Below, one piece after another: positions 10,946-23,389 of a DNA stretch of 64,000 bases. The notes beneath the pieces were generated by a model. That model was not told the origin of the DNA. It saw only the letters and a list, made by a program, of their open reading frames with translations, and ran no database searches. Each line of letters starts with the position of its first letter. Within the stretch, counting starts at the first letter, position 1. The DNA comes from Euryodendron excelsum (lineage: Eukaryota; Streptophyta; Magnoliopsida; Ericales; Pentaphylacaceae), in contig CM065388.1 in the NCBI GenBank assembly GCA_033060915.1, positions 39,756,001-39,820,000 on the forward strand. The letters run 5' to 3'. The translations under genes and the position numbers were made by a program.

Positions 10946-12453
10946 CGAGGACCAACATTTGAGAAATTATTCAGTGCTCCTCTATACTGAAGCCCAATTT
11001 AGTTTGTGGGGACTACATGGATTATATGATTTCATTATCGAATTCTGTCCCATGTAAATCAAATGGGGAATGTGATTTTCACCTATATAAAATTAAAATA
11101 TAAAGAAATTTGTCCTTAAGGTTTTAATTTTGAAAGTTAAGTAGCTTAAGAAATTTTAACACTAAGAATTCAGCACTTGATTTTTAGTTTTATCAAATAG
11201 GTCAGAAGTTTAAGTCACCATCTTACTTTTAAGCAAATATCCTTTACTTGAAATAATTTTATCAAATACCAATCAGGAACAATAGTCTAAGCCGTACATA
11301 AGTTCTTGTAGTTCAATTAGGGTAACATTCAGCGTTATTATGTTTGCCCAAATTAGAATAAATTAGGGTAATGTTCTAAGTTTTGAAATTAGGGTAATGA
11401 ATTTGGAGTAAATTCTTACTAGTGAGATAATTCGGCTTAAAAATACTAATCAAGAAGCCAAATATGTGTTCATCAAAATGGTCAAACTATCCACTGCCAA
11501 GCTTGCTAAGAAACTTGATTAGGGCACTCAAGTTAAAATGATGGAAGCACTTATTAATTATTATTTGATTACAGCAAAATCATATGTTTACATTCTGATT
11601 TGAAAATATTTTATTTTTTGAAAATATTTTCATAATTTTGTGTGATCTAACGGTATTAATAAATATGATACAAACCAAATGGGCAAATTTAGTCAATTTG
11701 CCTATGAGTTCGATTGGGTTAAGAGTCATTCATTTGATAAAATGGCAACTTATTTATTTGATTAGTAGAGCTAGAAATTTTAATTACTTAACTTTTAAAA
11801 TTTCAAACTTGAGGTTTTAACTGATATCACACCCTGTGAAACTTAGCTTATTAAAATTTAAAGGTTCATCGATAGTTGCGTGGTTTGTTGGAGATAATTT
11901 CTTGTGTATGTAGATGAAAATTCTAAATCCCTAAATTATCTAGCTTAATGTGTTCTAATTCTTTAAACTAATGATCTTTACCTATATGTGATTCAAATGC
12001 AAAATAATAATAAGAGCATAAAGTAAAGAAACACTAGATATAGCGTGGAAATCCAAATAAAAAAAAAACTACGTCCATCAGTAAGTCAAGCACTATAAAG
12101 AATAGTTTACACAAGATATGCTTACAACCATAACATCAAAACTCCACGAATGCCATTCGAATCCCACGAACTCTGATTGAAGTTTTTTGCTTGACTCCTT
12201 GATTTTTTGTCCTTCTAGTCCTCAACTCTAACACCTAATCACCACAGTGTTGTTCATCATCTTTGAAATCCACCAAAATGATCTCATAGATTATTCTTCA
12301 ATCAATAGTTCAATGATTAATGCTCTCTCTAGTCACATGAGACTCGCAAGGCTCTCTCTATTTGTTCAACGTGTATTCACTAAGATGCCAACTTTATCTG
12401 GAGTCTCTATATATAAATTTCATCCATCATAAGAGTTTTTTCATAAGTTAAAT
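10946..12453. other. Flank of the Athila-like element; possible remainder of the interrupted copia LTR
   Basis: AT-rich with no gene recognised. The copia LTR that the Athila-like element entered should continue leftward from 12,453. I could not align this stretch to the other LTR copy, which has lost that part, so the left boundary is unknown. Confidence 0.3.
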
Positions 12454-13563
12454 TGATTTCGTCTAGAATATGTCAATCTATTAACACATAAGTGCAGGTG
12501 TAGTGAATCAGTAATTAAAATTTGGTAAGACCAGAGTCTATCCACAGGGAATGGATTACTGAATATGCAAAATTAAGTACTAAAATTCATCCACGATAAA
12601 AGATTAGATACCCATTAAGTCACACTAAACATTGTAGTGTTGCAATGACTTCAATTAGAATCTAAACTGACCAATTTGAATTTCACATTGAAGAGTACCG
12701 ATAGGAATAAGACAAGTGCTGTAGAAAATGGTAACCAAAATAAAATAGATGTTTTTGAGAGATTTGATGGTTGTTGTGAAACTAGATTTTAAATAAAATT
12801 TAATAAAACGGTCTTGGATCTAATTGATCCGATCACCTAATTCACCTGAAATTTCAAAGCAGATTTTATAACTCAAATCATTGGCTTCATCTTGAGCCTT
12901 TGATTCGGAAGATTTAACAACTAAAATAAAATTCAATAATAATTAAATCTAGGATAATAAAAATTAAAGTCATAGATTCATACCATCGATTTATGTAATA
13001 ACTATACCAAATTAAAATTTGTGTATAGAAATTACCCAATTTAGTCAAGAATCTAAATTTTTTTAAAGATCTAGACTTTAATTACCAAGAATTAAAAGAT
13101 TTTAAAGATAAAATCATGAAGACTCAATTACCTCGATTGATATTTCAAGATCTTCAGATAATCTTCACAATTGGCTCCAAGAATAAAACTAGCTACTCAT
13201 CTTATGGAAAAGATTCAATGTAAAAAAAAAATTATAAATAAAAAGGTTTATTACAGTAGAATAACGGTAAAAAAAAAGGTTGAAAGCTAGCTAAAAAGTA
13301 ACTAACAAATTAATTGACAGTCTACGCCTAACAACAAGATAATGAAAAATTCTCTCTACTTTCTCTAAAAGAGAGCTCCCCCGAATGGCTCTTGCTCTTC
13401 TGCTATTTATAGGCATTTCAGATATCGAAGCTTTATTTTTTCTTTGGTTTGTGTCAATCATAACTTCTTTTTTTCTTTATTCCTTGTCCGCCACTAGACT
13501 TAGACATTCCATCTTGCAATCCTTATTCAATGTAATCTTGTTTAGCTTTTTACCTGCACATCT

Positions 13564-13602
<39 letters not shown>

Positions 13603-13895
13603 GAAATATGTTACTACACATAAATATACATATATAAGACATATACATACACACCTATATTATATGATAGATTATTGTACACACAATTATATATATGTAC
13701 TATATCTAATTGACATATAATAGATGTCTATGTGCACGTTGACTTTATTTTGCTCAATTTTAGTTTCAAAATTGCATAACACACGAAAACGTAAAAAAAT
13801 ACAAAATTATATTAAAAATGATAAATAGTATATAAATAAGTACTAACAATGGCTTATAATTAGGGACTTCAATTGTACTTTTTAAAGTACAATCA
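12454..13895 (-). repeat. 3' LTR of the Athila-like element
   Basis: 1442-bp LTR, reading TGATTTCG...GTACAATCA on the plus strand. It holds an (AC)n(AT)n microsatellite at about 13,563-13,602. The 111-codon open frame starting at 13,385 is a by-product of that region, not a gene. Confidence 0.85.
13403..13411 (-). promoter_or_regulatory. LTR TATA box (3' LTR copy)
   Basis: TATAAATAG on the minus strand. The same motif at the same relative place in the other LTR supports a real LTR core promoter. Confidence 0.6.
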
Positions 13896-15463
13896 CACCA
13901 TCCAACTAAGTTTTTGTTAGTCCCTAACAAAACAATAAACACACTTAAAAATATTGCTCAACTTTCGTAGGGATCACGAGTGCATTTAGCATATGCATCA
14001 AGCCTTTAAACCCCTAAGTTACCCTTAGTTAATGAGTGGTGTCTCGTGAAGGTTTCTAGTGATGGTATCCACAAATATCAAAATGTGATCTTCAAGTAAG
14101 GATAATGAGGAGAATGTATGATATGTATCAAGACACAAGTATATTCTGTCTATCCTACTCTTTAATACACAAGCAAGATAATATCTTAACAACATATGAG
14201 AGACTTGTGAGTGTGTGTAATTATTACATAATAAAAAATGTATTATAACATTGAAATACAGATACAATCTTTAAGTTTTGATTCAAGTTCATTGGATATT
14301 CTCTCAGAAAGAAAGAAAATAGGCATCTCACACTGATTGTCCTTATAAAAGAGTAAATGTAATGAAAAACCAAAACAAACAACCATAAAGAAATGACGTG
14401 AATATATAAAGTGAGAGACGACTTGACATAGCTCCATGAAAGAATACTCAATGCTAAAATCACACAAGCAATTGATATGTGAATTCTCTACAAAGTGAAT
14501 GAATAAACAATGTACACATCAAATTTTTGAGGACTTTTTTCATATTGCAACTTGGCCATGAGGGATAAGGTAGGAAAAAAGAAGGGATAAAATGCTCAAA
14601 ACATGTGTGATCAAGGCATGAATCAATTAATGAATACATACATTCAATTTCCATATTTCATTTGATTAGATATGGTTGTTTTTTTCAACAACCAACCTCT
14701 TATTCTTTTTTTTTTTCGTACTTCCCTTTTTTCTTTGGTTTTTTTTTTCTTTCCTTCATTGCTAAATTATTATTTTTTTTTCATATTACAAATAGATCAT
14801 CTCATTTCTCAATTCAACTAGCACAAAAGATACTTGTGTTCATGTATTTAGGGACAAAACTTTAGCAATGATATATATAGCAACAGACAAAGAAATAGAC
14901 TTAAAGATGGTTCCAAGGGAATTAGGTCAACAAAGAAATCTGTGGCTTAAAAGATCAAAGATGGTATCGATTCATTTTTTAAAGTGCACAATAACTCAAG
15001 GTTATAAGAATTCAACATATTCAATTACCTAAACAAGAGTAAATATAAACACTCTAAAAGCCGTGATTAGCTTTAAAGCTCACTTGGTAAAAAAAAAATC
15101 TCCACTTTTGTAAGGACGATTGTACAATATATAAAAATACTAAACTTATTATGATATGATAATGAGTGATATAAAATAGCATCTTTTTATGTGTTAAGAT
15201 AAAATCTTACAATTGTATTAGAAAGAAAGAATAAAATAAAAATTGTGCTAAAGTGAATGAAAACATGTTTTAACAAATTCCCAAAATTTACATTTGCATT
15301 CCACATACAACTATACAAAATCATAAAACACTTTTTTTTTGAAAATTTTTAAAAAATAACTTCAAAACTTGCAAAAATAAACACAAGCAATATGCAAAAC
15401 ATATGTACAGACAAATAAAACAAGAAATTATAAAAAGAAGTACACAAATACACTGTACAACGA

Positions 15464-15760
15464 CTAGTCATAACAAAGTCGAGCTAACCCTTTAACATCC
15501 AAATCAAGACAGTCTACAGTTCTGATGAAACCTAGATGTCTCAATGTCTTAACATTTACTATACCCTTATGAATGTCTAAGTCAACCATTTGATTCCCTA
15601 ACATTAAACGGTTGCTCCCTTTACAATTTTTATCCTCACACGTATGTCTAGCACAATGGTGACACTTATTCAGTCTCTTTGCTTTTCTCTTATAGGTCAG
15701 AGTACTTCGACTAGTAAGAGGTTGAAGTTGTTCTTCTTGGAGCTCAACTCTCCTCACCAC
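15464..15760 (-). CDS. Unidentified Cys-rich small ORF in the element's 3' region
   Basis: 98 codons on the minus strand starting from a GTG; the frame stays open about 16 codons further upstream, to a stop near 15,810. The protein has a basic segment (TYKRKAKRLNK), then a CHHCARHTCEDKNC cluster (spacing Cx2Cx4Cx4C) that could bind zinc, then a plain hydrophilic tail. I do not recognise the family. It lies downstream of integrase in the same direction, where retrotransposons may carry extra or captured sequence. It could equally be a chance frame; the Cys spacing is the only reason to list it. Confidence 0.25.
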   Translation of the reverse strand: MVRRVELQEEQLQPLTSRSTLTYKRKAKRLNKCHHCARHTCEDKNCKGSNRLMLGNQMVDLDIHKGIVNVKTLRHLGFIRTVDCLDLDVKGLARLCYD

Positions 15761-15966
15761 TCTTGCACGACAAATTATTTTACCACTAACAGTGCATGGA
15801 AGTATCTAATCAACACAACATGCAAATACAAATACTCTACCATCTATATGAGAAGTCATAACACTATCTAGTTCTTTAACGTTTGTTGGTCACAAAGGCA
15901 AAAATAAACAGAAAAACACAAACAACAGAAAATGACAAACCAAATAATAAAAAAAAAAACGAACAT

Positions 15967-15968
<2 letters not shown>

Positions 15969-16037
<69 letters not shown>
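15969..16037. repeat. 69-bp poly-C (poly-G) tract
   Basis: 29 consecutive C, one A at 15,998, then 39 consecutive C. On the element's coding strand this is an almost pure G run downstream of integrase. Such runs are rare in AT-rich plant DNA and can form quadruplex or i-motif structure. Length may be inaccurate, because homopolymers are error-prone in sequencing. Confidence 0.9.
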
Positions 16038-16214
16038 ACAAAACAAAAAAATAACTAGAAAAGAACCACGACTGTGAGGCGAAAATGGAAGGGGAAAGGG
16101 TGGGAGACAAACATGGGTGGGAAGAAAGGTCCATTCCTTTCAACTAAAGATAAACTAGCTACCAAATTAAATAAATAGATTAAACTAACTGTGCAAACTG
16201 ATTGGGCGTTGCTT

Positions 16215-17560
16215 CTACTCAAGCAATGGTGGATCCATAAGATCCACACTTTCAATCAAACTTACAAAGTTCTCTAAGTAGGGCTTCAGTCTTTACCCAT
16301 TGACTTTAAAAACATTTCTATTGCTGGAATTCTCAATTTCTACCACTCCGTGCAGTGACACATCTCTTACCAGATAAGGTCCAGACCACTTATTCTTTAA
16401 TTTGCTTGTAAATAAGTGTAATAAAAAATTATAAAGCAATACTTTTTGACCGATATGAAAAGATTTATGAAGGATGTGTTGGTCATGCAATGTTTTCATC
16501 TCGGCCTTAGAGATCTTTGTATTCTCATAGGCGTCATTTCAGAGTTCCTCAAGTTTATTAAGTTGTAGCTTCCTAACTTGGCCATCAGCATCGAGAAATA
16601 GCTCAATTTTCACTGAAAAGTGATATGATTTTTCATACACAAGCTTGTAAGGAGAAGCACCTAACATAGTTTTGTAAGCAGTTCTATAAGCCCAAAATGT
16701 ATCCACTAACCTTAAGGACCACTCCTTACAGTTAGGATTAACAGTTTTCTCAAGAATGTGCTTAATCTCTCGGTTAGCTAACTCAATTTGACCACTAGTT
16801 TGCGGATGATAAGGTGTACTAACCATGTGAACGACCTCATACTTTCGCATTAACATTCTAATGGGTTTATTATAAAAGTGAGTGTCACCATCACTAATGA
16901 TAACACGAGGCACACCAAAGCGAGAAAATATATTCTCCTTTAAGAACTTGACCATAACATGGTGATCATTGGTACGAGAAGCAACGGCCTCCACCCATTT
17001 GGACACATAATTAATGGCCACAAGAATGTAAAGGAATCCAAACAAACTAGGAAACAGTCCGATAAAATCAATAACCCAACAATCAAATATCTCAAGAGTA
17101 AGAATGGAGTTGAAGGGCATCATGTGCCTTCTAGTCAGACTTACTAGTTGTTGACACCTATCACAGGATGTGCAAAAAGTGTGAACATCACAAAATATGG
17201 TGGGCCAATATAAGCCAGATTGCAGAATCTTTGCAACTGTCTTTTGCAAACTAAAGTGCCCACCACATGCATAGGAGTGACAAAACTCCATGACAGATTG
17301 AAACTTATTGTCAGGGATACACCAAAGAATTATCTGATCGAGACAATACTTGAGCAAGTATGAATCATCCCAAAAAAAATACCTCACATTTCTGAAGAAT
17401 TTTCTTTTATCTATGTAAGACCAATGTGACAATATCTTACCAGTAGCAAAAAAGTTGGCTATATCAGCGAACCATGGAACAGTTGCTTGAGAAAGTGCTT
17501 AGATTTGGAAAAGATGCTTAGACAAAAAATACTTATTGATAGGGAGAGTGTCTTTGGCTT
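16215..17560 (-). pseudogene. Integrase of the Athila-like element (broken)
   Basis: The frame is collinear with RT, with stops at 16,539 and 16,293. The longest open part (17,432-16,539, 297 codons) has an HHCC zinc motif at residues 52, 59, 90 and 93 and an intact catalytic triad: D122 (WVIDFIG), D181 (IISDGD) and E217 (SGQIELANRE). The D-E spacing of 35 is as expected for retroviral-type integrases. The C-terminal part (KNKWSGPYLV, FKVNG, RLKPYL) is the usual tail before the end of pol; the frame closes at TAG 16,215-16,217. No chromodomain is seen, which fits a non-chromovirus lineage. Role in an active element: insertion of cDNA into host DNA. Confidence 0.88.
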
Positions 17561-19594
17561 CCTCATTAGTAGGGAGCTGTGACAAATGATCAGCAATTAC
17601 GTTCTTTACCCCTTTCTTGTCTCTAATCTCAATGTGAAATTCTTATAACAAAAGAATCCAATAGATGAGGCGTGACTTTAAATTAGGCTTAGTGATCTAG
17701 TACTTTAGTATAGAATGGTCAGTGTATATGATGACTAATGACCCTACTAAGTACGACCGAAATTTATCTAATGTAAACACGACAGCAAGGAGCTCCTTTT
17801 CGATTGTGGTGTAGTTCATTTGGGCTTTATTCGAGGTTTTGCTTGCATAATATATTACATATGGTTTATTGTCCACTCTCTACCCCAAAACTACTCCTAC
17901 AGCATAATCACTAGCATCACACATCAACTCGAAAGGTAATGACCACTCGGGTGACTGAATGATAGGTGCAGTTGTCAACAACTCTTTAAGCTTGTCGAAA
18001 GCTTCTTGGCATTTAGACGTCCATTGAAATGAAATGTCTTTTGGCAAAAGATGGCACATTGGATGGGAGATAGCACTAAACCCTACTATGAATCATCAAT
18101 AGAAACCAGCATGTCTAAGGAAATATAGAATGTCTTTCACAGTTCTAAGAGTAGGTAGTTTCTGGATTAGTTTAACTTTGACTTTATCTACCTCAATTCC
18201 CTTGCTAGACACGATGTATCCAAGCACTATACATTGTGTCACCAAGAAGTGACACTTTTTGTAGTTTAGAATAAGGTTACTCTCCTTACATCTTTATAAC
18301 ACTTTTTCGAGGCATTCCAAACAACTCTCATAGGTATCTCCATACACAGAAAAATCATCCATAAAAACCTCTAAAAATCTCTCCACCATATCACTAAAGA
18401 TAATTATCATGTACTTTTGAAAGGTGGCTGGTGCATTGCACAAGTCGAAGGACATTCTTTTGTAAGCATAAGTAATAAAAGGATATGTGAAGGTTGTTTT
18501 ATCTTGGTCTTCTAAGGCACTTTCAATTTGGTTGTACCCAGAGTCCCCATTTAGAAAATAGTAAAAGGCTCGTCCTACCACTCGTTCTAAGACTTGGTCC
18601 AAGAATGGGAGTGGGAAGTGGTCTTTTCTAGTAACACTATTCAGTTGACAGTAATCAATACACGTGCGTCACCCAGTTTGAATCCTAGTGGGCATAAGTT
18701 CATTTTTATCATTTTGGATTACAAGGACTCTAGATTTCTTAAGAACAACTTGGGTTGGACTAACCCACTTTGAATTAGAGATGGGACATATGATACCCGT
18801 ATCGAGAAGCTTTAGTACTTCTCCTCTCACAACTTCCTTCATGTTGGGATTTAGAGGTCTTTGCATCTGACGAACCAGTTTAGACTTTTCCTTAAGATAT
18901 ATGTGATGTGTACATATAAGAGAACTAATATCTTGAAGGTCTGCAATGGTATAACCCAAGGCTTTTCTATGATTCTTTAGCACCTTCATAAGGCTCTTCT
19001 CTTGGCCTTTAGACAAGTTAGAGAATATAACAATAGGATAAGACTCACCTTCAATAAGGAATACATACTTCAATGTAGATGGTAAAGGTTTTCTTTCCGG
19101 AGTGGGTGCTTTTTGTTCAGAAGGGACAAGCTTTATGACACTAAGAATTAGAGACTCAAATGATGTGGTCCAATAACCCACTTGCATATATTGTTTTCTC
19201 TCTATCCCTCTAGGAATTATGTCCCTAGACTTGACACGGTCACGTTCTAAACAATCATGTGGCTTGTTTAAAACAAGAACTCTTTCGATAGGTACCTCAA
19301 AAAATTCACTCTCAAAGTACTCTTGCATAATAGACTCAATGCAATCTACTTCTATGATGTCCTCATACTCCCCCGGTTGTTTTCCAACTGAAAAGATATT
19401 TATCTTAACAGTCATATTCCCAAACGACAACTTAAGCAGCCCATTCCTACAATGAATTATGGCATTACACGTAACTAGGAATGGTTGTCCCAAGATAACA
19501 GGAATTTGGGAATGAGCATTAGTGCTCTCAACCATTTGTGTATCTAACACAATGAAACCCACTAAATAATAGAACTTATCTATCGAATGAGAAC
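17561..19594 (-). pseudogene. Reverse transcriptase and RNase H of the Athila-like element (broken)
   Basis: A 297-codon open stretch (19,562-18,669) holds the end of protease (VLDTQMVE, VILGQPFL) and the RT N-terminus (RQMQRPLNPNMKEVV, WVSPTQVV). A TGA at 18,669-18,671 replaces a Trp, then the same frame runs on (18,602-18,294) with the FMDD catalytic box at residues 80-83 of that part. The other catalytic Asp, in the motif normally LDGYSG, reads LNGDSG, so a required Asp appears lost. RNase H follows with MCDAS, TIEKELLAVV, YTDH and ADHLSQL, so its acidic residues remain. Stops at 18,294 (TAA), two adjacent TGA near 18,092, and further ones near 17,880, 17,698, 17,646 and 17,500 are point changes. 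No frameshift was found between 19,562 and 16,215. Confidence 0.88.
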
Positions 19595-19830
19595 ATCTTC
19601 TAAAATACCCCTAGGAACCTTAATAGAACTATCAGCTAGTTATATGGTGACACGTGTAGGGCGCAACTCACATAATCCTAGTTGTAAATAAACCGAAAAA
19701 AGCAGTAGATTAACACTTGCTCCTAGATCAAGAATGGCTCGATCTATCTTGTTTCCTTTTATTGTACACAAAATAATAGGACAACCTAGGTCCTTATACT
19801 TCAGTAGGGACTTATATTAAAAAATCACAC
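19595..19830 (-). pseudogene. Aspartic protease of the Athila-like element (broken)
   Basis: The active-site Asp is at 19,727-19,729 in the motif ILDLGASVNLL, the DLGA variant usual in this lineage. The flanks YKDLGCPIILC, LGLCELRPTRVTI and IKVPRGILEDVL are typical. In-frame TAA codons precede and follow the active site. One frameshift near 19,590 separates this part from the following VLDTQ segment, which is in the RT frame. The enzyme would process the Gag-Pol polyprotein; this copy cannot. Confidence 0.82.
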
Positions 19831-21700
19831 TTTGGCTCTTATTCATGAAAGCAGTTTCCTTGACATGCAACCTCCTTTTCACAGTACACAAGTTCTTCAA
19901 GAACTTGGCATAGGAGGTAATTTGCTTAATAGCATCTAAGATCGGAATGTTAACCTTGACTTGCTTATACACTTCATAAATTTCAAAATTCAGAAGCTCA
20001 TGTTTTGGTTTGGTCAATCTATGAGGAAACGAGGCATATTTCACAACATCAATGCCCTCATCTTTAGATGTTTTGGTTGGCTCTAAGATTGGCTCAATTG
20101 ATTCTTTTTCTTTCCAACTCTCATCTCTTTCTCTTATATATCCCTTCCCTTCATCACTAACTTTAAGAGTTTTCTTTCTAGGTAAAATGGTTTTATCAAT
20201 GATTTTCCCGCTTCTCAAGGTTGTAATGGATTGGACTTGTTCATAATCAGATTGAGGATCGGTTCTTGCTTCAGTCATGTTCACTTACTTATTGGGATTT
20301 AGATTTGGTTGTGGTTGAGATGGAAATTTTCCCAACACTTGGTGGGTCAAAGCTTGTGTCAAAGTAGACATTTGATTTGCTATATCCTCCAACATCCTAG
20401 TGTGTTAGTCTAACGTCTTATCCCACCTATCTACCCTATTATTGACTCCTCTCATATCATTTGTCAATTGATGAATATTATCTTCTAAAGCTCTCCTATG
20501 AGGGGGTTGATATATATTAGGTTGGGCTTGGAGAGGCATGGATTGTTGAGCTTGAACAGGTTGGGATTGCAAAGATTGAGGGTTTTGAGGCTCTCTTTGG
20601 AATGCTTGAGGATTTGAAGGACCCTTGTTTCTCCACCCAAAGTTTGGATGATTTCACCATCTAGGGTTATATGTGTTCGAGAAAGGGTTCCCCCCAACTC
20701 GTTGGTCATTATATGTACCCCGATATTGGTAAACCGCATTGGCTTAGCCATGCAAAGCCTCCTTAAAACCTGTTATAATTGAACACGTAACAGTTTCATG
20801 TTCCATTATACCACACATTAAACAACTCTGTTTCCTGAGAGACTTACTAGTCACAACATTAACCTTACTTGTCTCTATGGTTTCTATCTTTTGAGTAAGT
20901 GTAGCAACTTTAGCATTCAGATCATCTACTTGATTAAGCTAAAATATTACCCTAGGCTTAGACTCAAGATTTTGGGTCTCAGTTGTGGCCCAATCTCTAG
21001 CCAAATTAGTAAGTAATTAAAGAAATCATACGCTTCAGATGGATCTTTGTTATGCAAAGTCCCTATGCACGTAGACTTAATAAATTGCTTCAGTTGTGGA
21101 GTCAATCATGAATAGAAAGTATTTATGATATGCTAGTTGGTGAAACCATGATGTGGATAAGCACTCAACAAATCTTTGAATCTCTCCCAACATTGGAAAA
21201 ACAATTCACTAAGCACAGGGGCAAATTGAGAGATTTGGCGACGAATTGCCTTAGTTTATGCTCAGGAAAATTTTTTTCAAGAATTCTGTCTGAAGATCTT
21301 GCCAAGAATGAATAGACCTAAGCCTCAATGAATTGAACCATGTCTTGGCCTTATCTTTAAGAGAAAACGGGAATAGTTTCAAAAGTACAATTTCTCTTAG
21401 GTAAGAATTATCAAAGAACATAGAGCATACATCTTCGAAATCTTTTATGTGCTGATATGGCTTTTCAGAATCCAAACCATAAAAAGAATTTATCAACTAC
21501 ATTATTCTTGACTTTAAAATCATTGTTGCGTGATGCGCGGAAAGAATGATAGAAGAGGTAGGCGCTTGTCTAGCAAGTTTAAGATAATTCCTGAGAGACC
21601 TATGGGGAGGATCACCATGTACACTCCTACCTTTAGGTACATTATTTGGATTTGGCGGGTTGTAATTCTCAGGTAGTTAACGATTAAATTCTTTTGCCAT
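19831..21700 (-). pseudogene. Gag of the Athila-like element (broken)
   Basis: A likely start ATG at 21,700 (MAKEFNR) is followed almost at once by TAA. In the same frame come a PHRSLRNYL segment and the capsid core (FYGLDSEKPYQHI, LKLFPFSLKDKAKTW, open 21,496-21,251). Small deletions near 21,265 and 21,253, and a compensating indel near 21,010, move the frame away and back. A perfect CX2CX4HX4C zinc knuckle (CLMCGIMEHETVTC) lies at 20,824-20,783. A Gln/Pro/Asn-rich region and ITTLRSGKIID (open 20,284-19,817) lead into protease. At least eight stops interrupt it. Normal role: particle assembly and RNA binding. Confidence 0.85.
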
Positions 21701-23389
21701 TGGGATATAACTAGGATCTTGATTAACTAACTGAATGTTTGGAACAGGAGTCCTAAATGGAAAAAAAGTACGGAATATGAGAGAAAAATCATTAGAAAAG
21801 TCAATGCTCACCAATCGTTTTTGCACATCTTTAATGAATCCATCTCGAAATATAAACATAAACCTTACAAGTTAGAATGCTAGGCTAAAAACCCAAGTGG
21901 GCGGCTGATAAAACGGGGATGAGAAGAGAAACAGTATTAACGGCTCTCAAAGTTAAGGAAATGAAAGGTCACCTACCTGAAGGGATGTGGGCAGAGTAAC
22001 AACTAGACCGGGGCATTTATGAAGTCAGCTAACGATAAGATACCAATTGTGGGTCAAATAAGCACCAGCTTAGCCTACCAGGGCAGGCCCAACTTAGATC
22101 AAACAACCTACTTGGCCTGAGGACAGCGACAGCCCAGACATTATTATAAACCAGGCTCATATAGCCAAAAGCAGTCCAATTCCCAAGACTTATAAAACCC
22201 AGAGTATTGGGCAATCATAAAAGATATTAGAGCATTTAATGCTTAAGTCTCAACATTTAATGCCGAGGAGACGCACCACACAACCACTTGGCTCACGTCC
22301 GGCCTGTCAAACTTGAGCATGGTGATAAAGGTGAGTTTCTATCTAATCATCCAACTTTAGCCAACACGAGCCTATGAGATAGGTCATGATTACTGGAATA
22401 GGCTTAACAGATGGCACTACACTATAAACACTGAAGTCTTAAGAAGCAAGGTATGGACAATTGATTTTTAAGCATACAGTGTCTTTATTCATTTGATCAT
22501 CAATTAAGATTGCTAACTTAATCATTAGAGTGTGATCGGCTTAAAGAGGGTCAATCCATTCTAACTCCTTTGCCTCCTTGCAGCAAGTTGGTGCTCATCG
22601 ATATTGGTTTAAGTGATCGGCCAGGCCTTCCCAGAAATCCTACTTACACCAATAATAATAAGAATAATAATAAAAAGAAAAAAAAATTACAACAATATAC
22701 TAAAATACTTGCACACAAAAACAATAAAGGAAAATAATATTAGACAGGTTAACAACAATGTTATGGTAACTTTGGTGAGCGGCGCCGACCTAAATAGGCA
22801 GTGAATCAGCTCGAAATAAGGCTATCTACAATATATATATATATATATATATTAAGCTATATGGTCATCATATCGAGCAACCCCGACCTAAATAGGCGGT
22901 GAATTAACTCGAAAGGTATACCACAAAGAAAAAGAAAAAGAGCTGAAATAAAGTGCAGAAAATAAAATGTTAGAATGGTAATCAATGTTGGTTATCCACT
23001 TAATAAAAGAAACTGTTAAATAATTAGTAAGTTAGATGAGTTAAATAAAATATAAAAACATAAAATATGGTAACCAACTTGACTGACTTTGTTCAGCAGT
23101 AGGCGCGTATGCCAACCAAAGAGGTTAACCACAAAATAATAAAAATAAAAAGAACTAAATATATACAAATATATAAGTTAACAATGGAAAGAAGTAATAA
23201 GTGCGCATAGACCACTAATAAATCGGTATACACCTTTCAATTCATTCAGCAAGATAGGAAAATAATCAATTGTCCTGAAATCCTAGAAAATGTATTATTT
23301 TTTAATTAAATTTTCGAATTTATTTATTTATTTATTTTTAAATTTTTAAAATTTTAATTTAATTTTTGAATTTTTTTTATTGAAGTCGT
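21701..23389 (-). other. 5' leader of the Athila-like element
   Basis: About 1.7 kb between primer site and gag, with no convincing ORF. It includes an (AT)n run at 22,831-22,851 and the duplicated 40-bp block listed separately. Long leaders are known in this lineage. Confidence 0.5.
22777..22914. repeat. Direct repeat pair, 40 bp, in the retrotransposon leader
   Basis: GAGC....CGACCTAAATAGGC.GTGAAT.A.CTCGAAA occurs at 22,777-22,816 and 22,875-22,914, 98 bases apart, with the (AT)n run between the copies. Confidence 0.8.

Larger units (their letters stand above)
13896..16214 (-). other. Post-integrase region of the Athila-like element
   Basis: About 2.3 kb between the end of pol and the 3' LTR, the place where Athila elements carry an env-like ORF. 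I see only scattered short minus-strand frames (14,025-14,654) without recognisable motifs, the 98-codon frame at 15,464-15,760 and the poly-C tract at 15,969-16,037. No transmembrane env-like protein can be supported. The bases next to the LTR (GGTTGGATGGTG, minus strand near 13,905) are only weakly purine-rich for a polypurine tract. Confidence 0.5.

Noticed and set aside
13385..13720. 111-codon plus-strand ORF.
   Set aside because: Lies inside the 3' LTR of the Athila-like element and its second half is the (AC)n(AT)n tract (THTHTH, IYIYI). Not coding.
15868..16143. Minus-strand 91-codon and plus-strand 64-codon ORFs with poly-Gly or poly-Pro.
   Set aside because: Simple translations of the poly-C tract.
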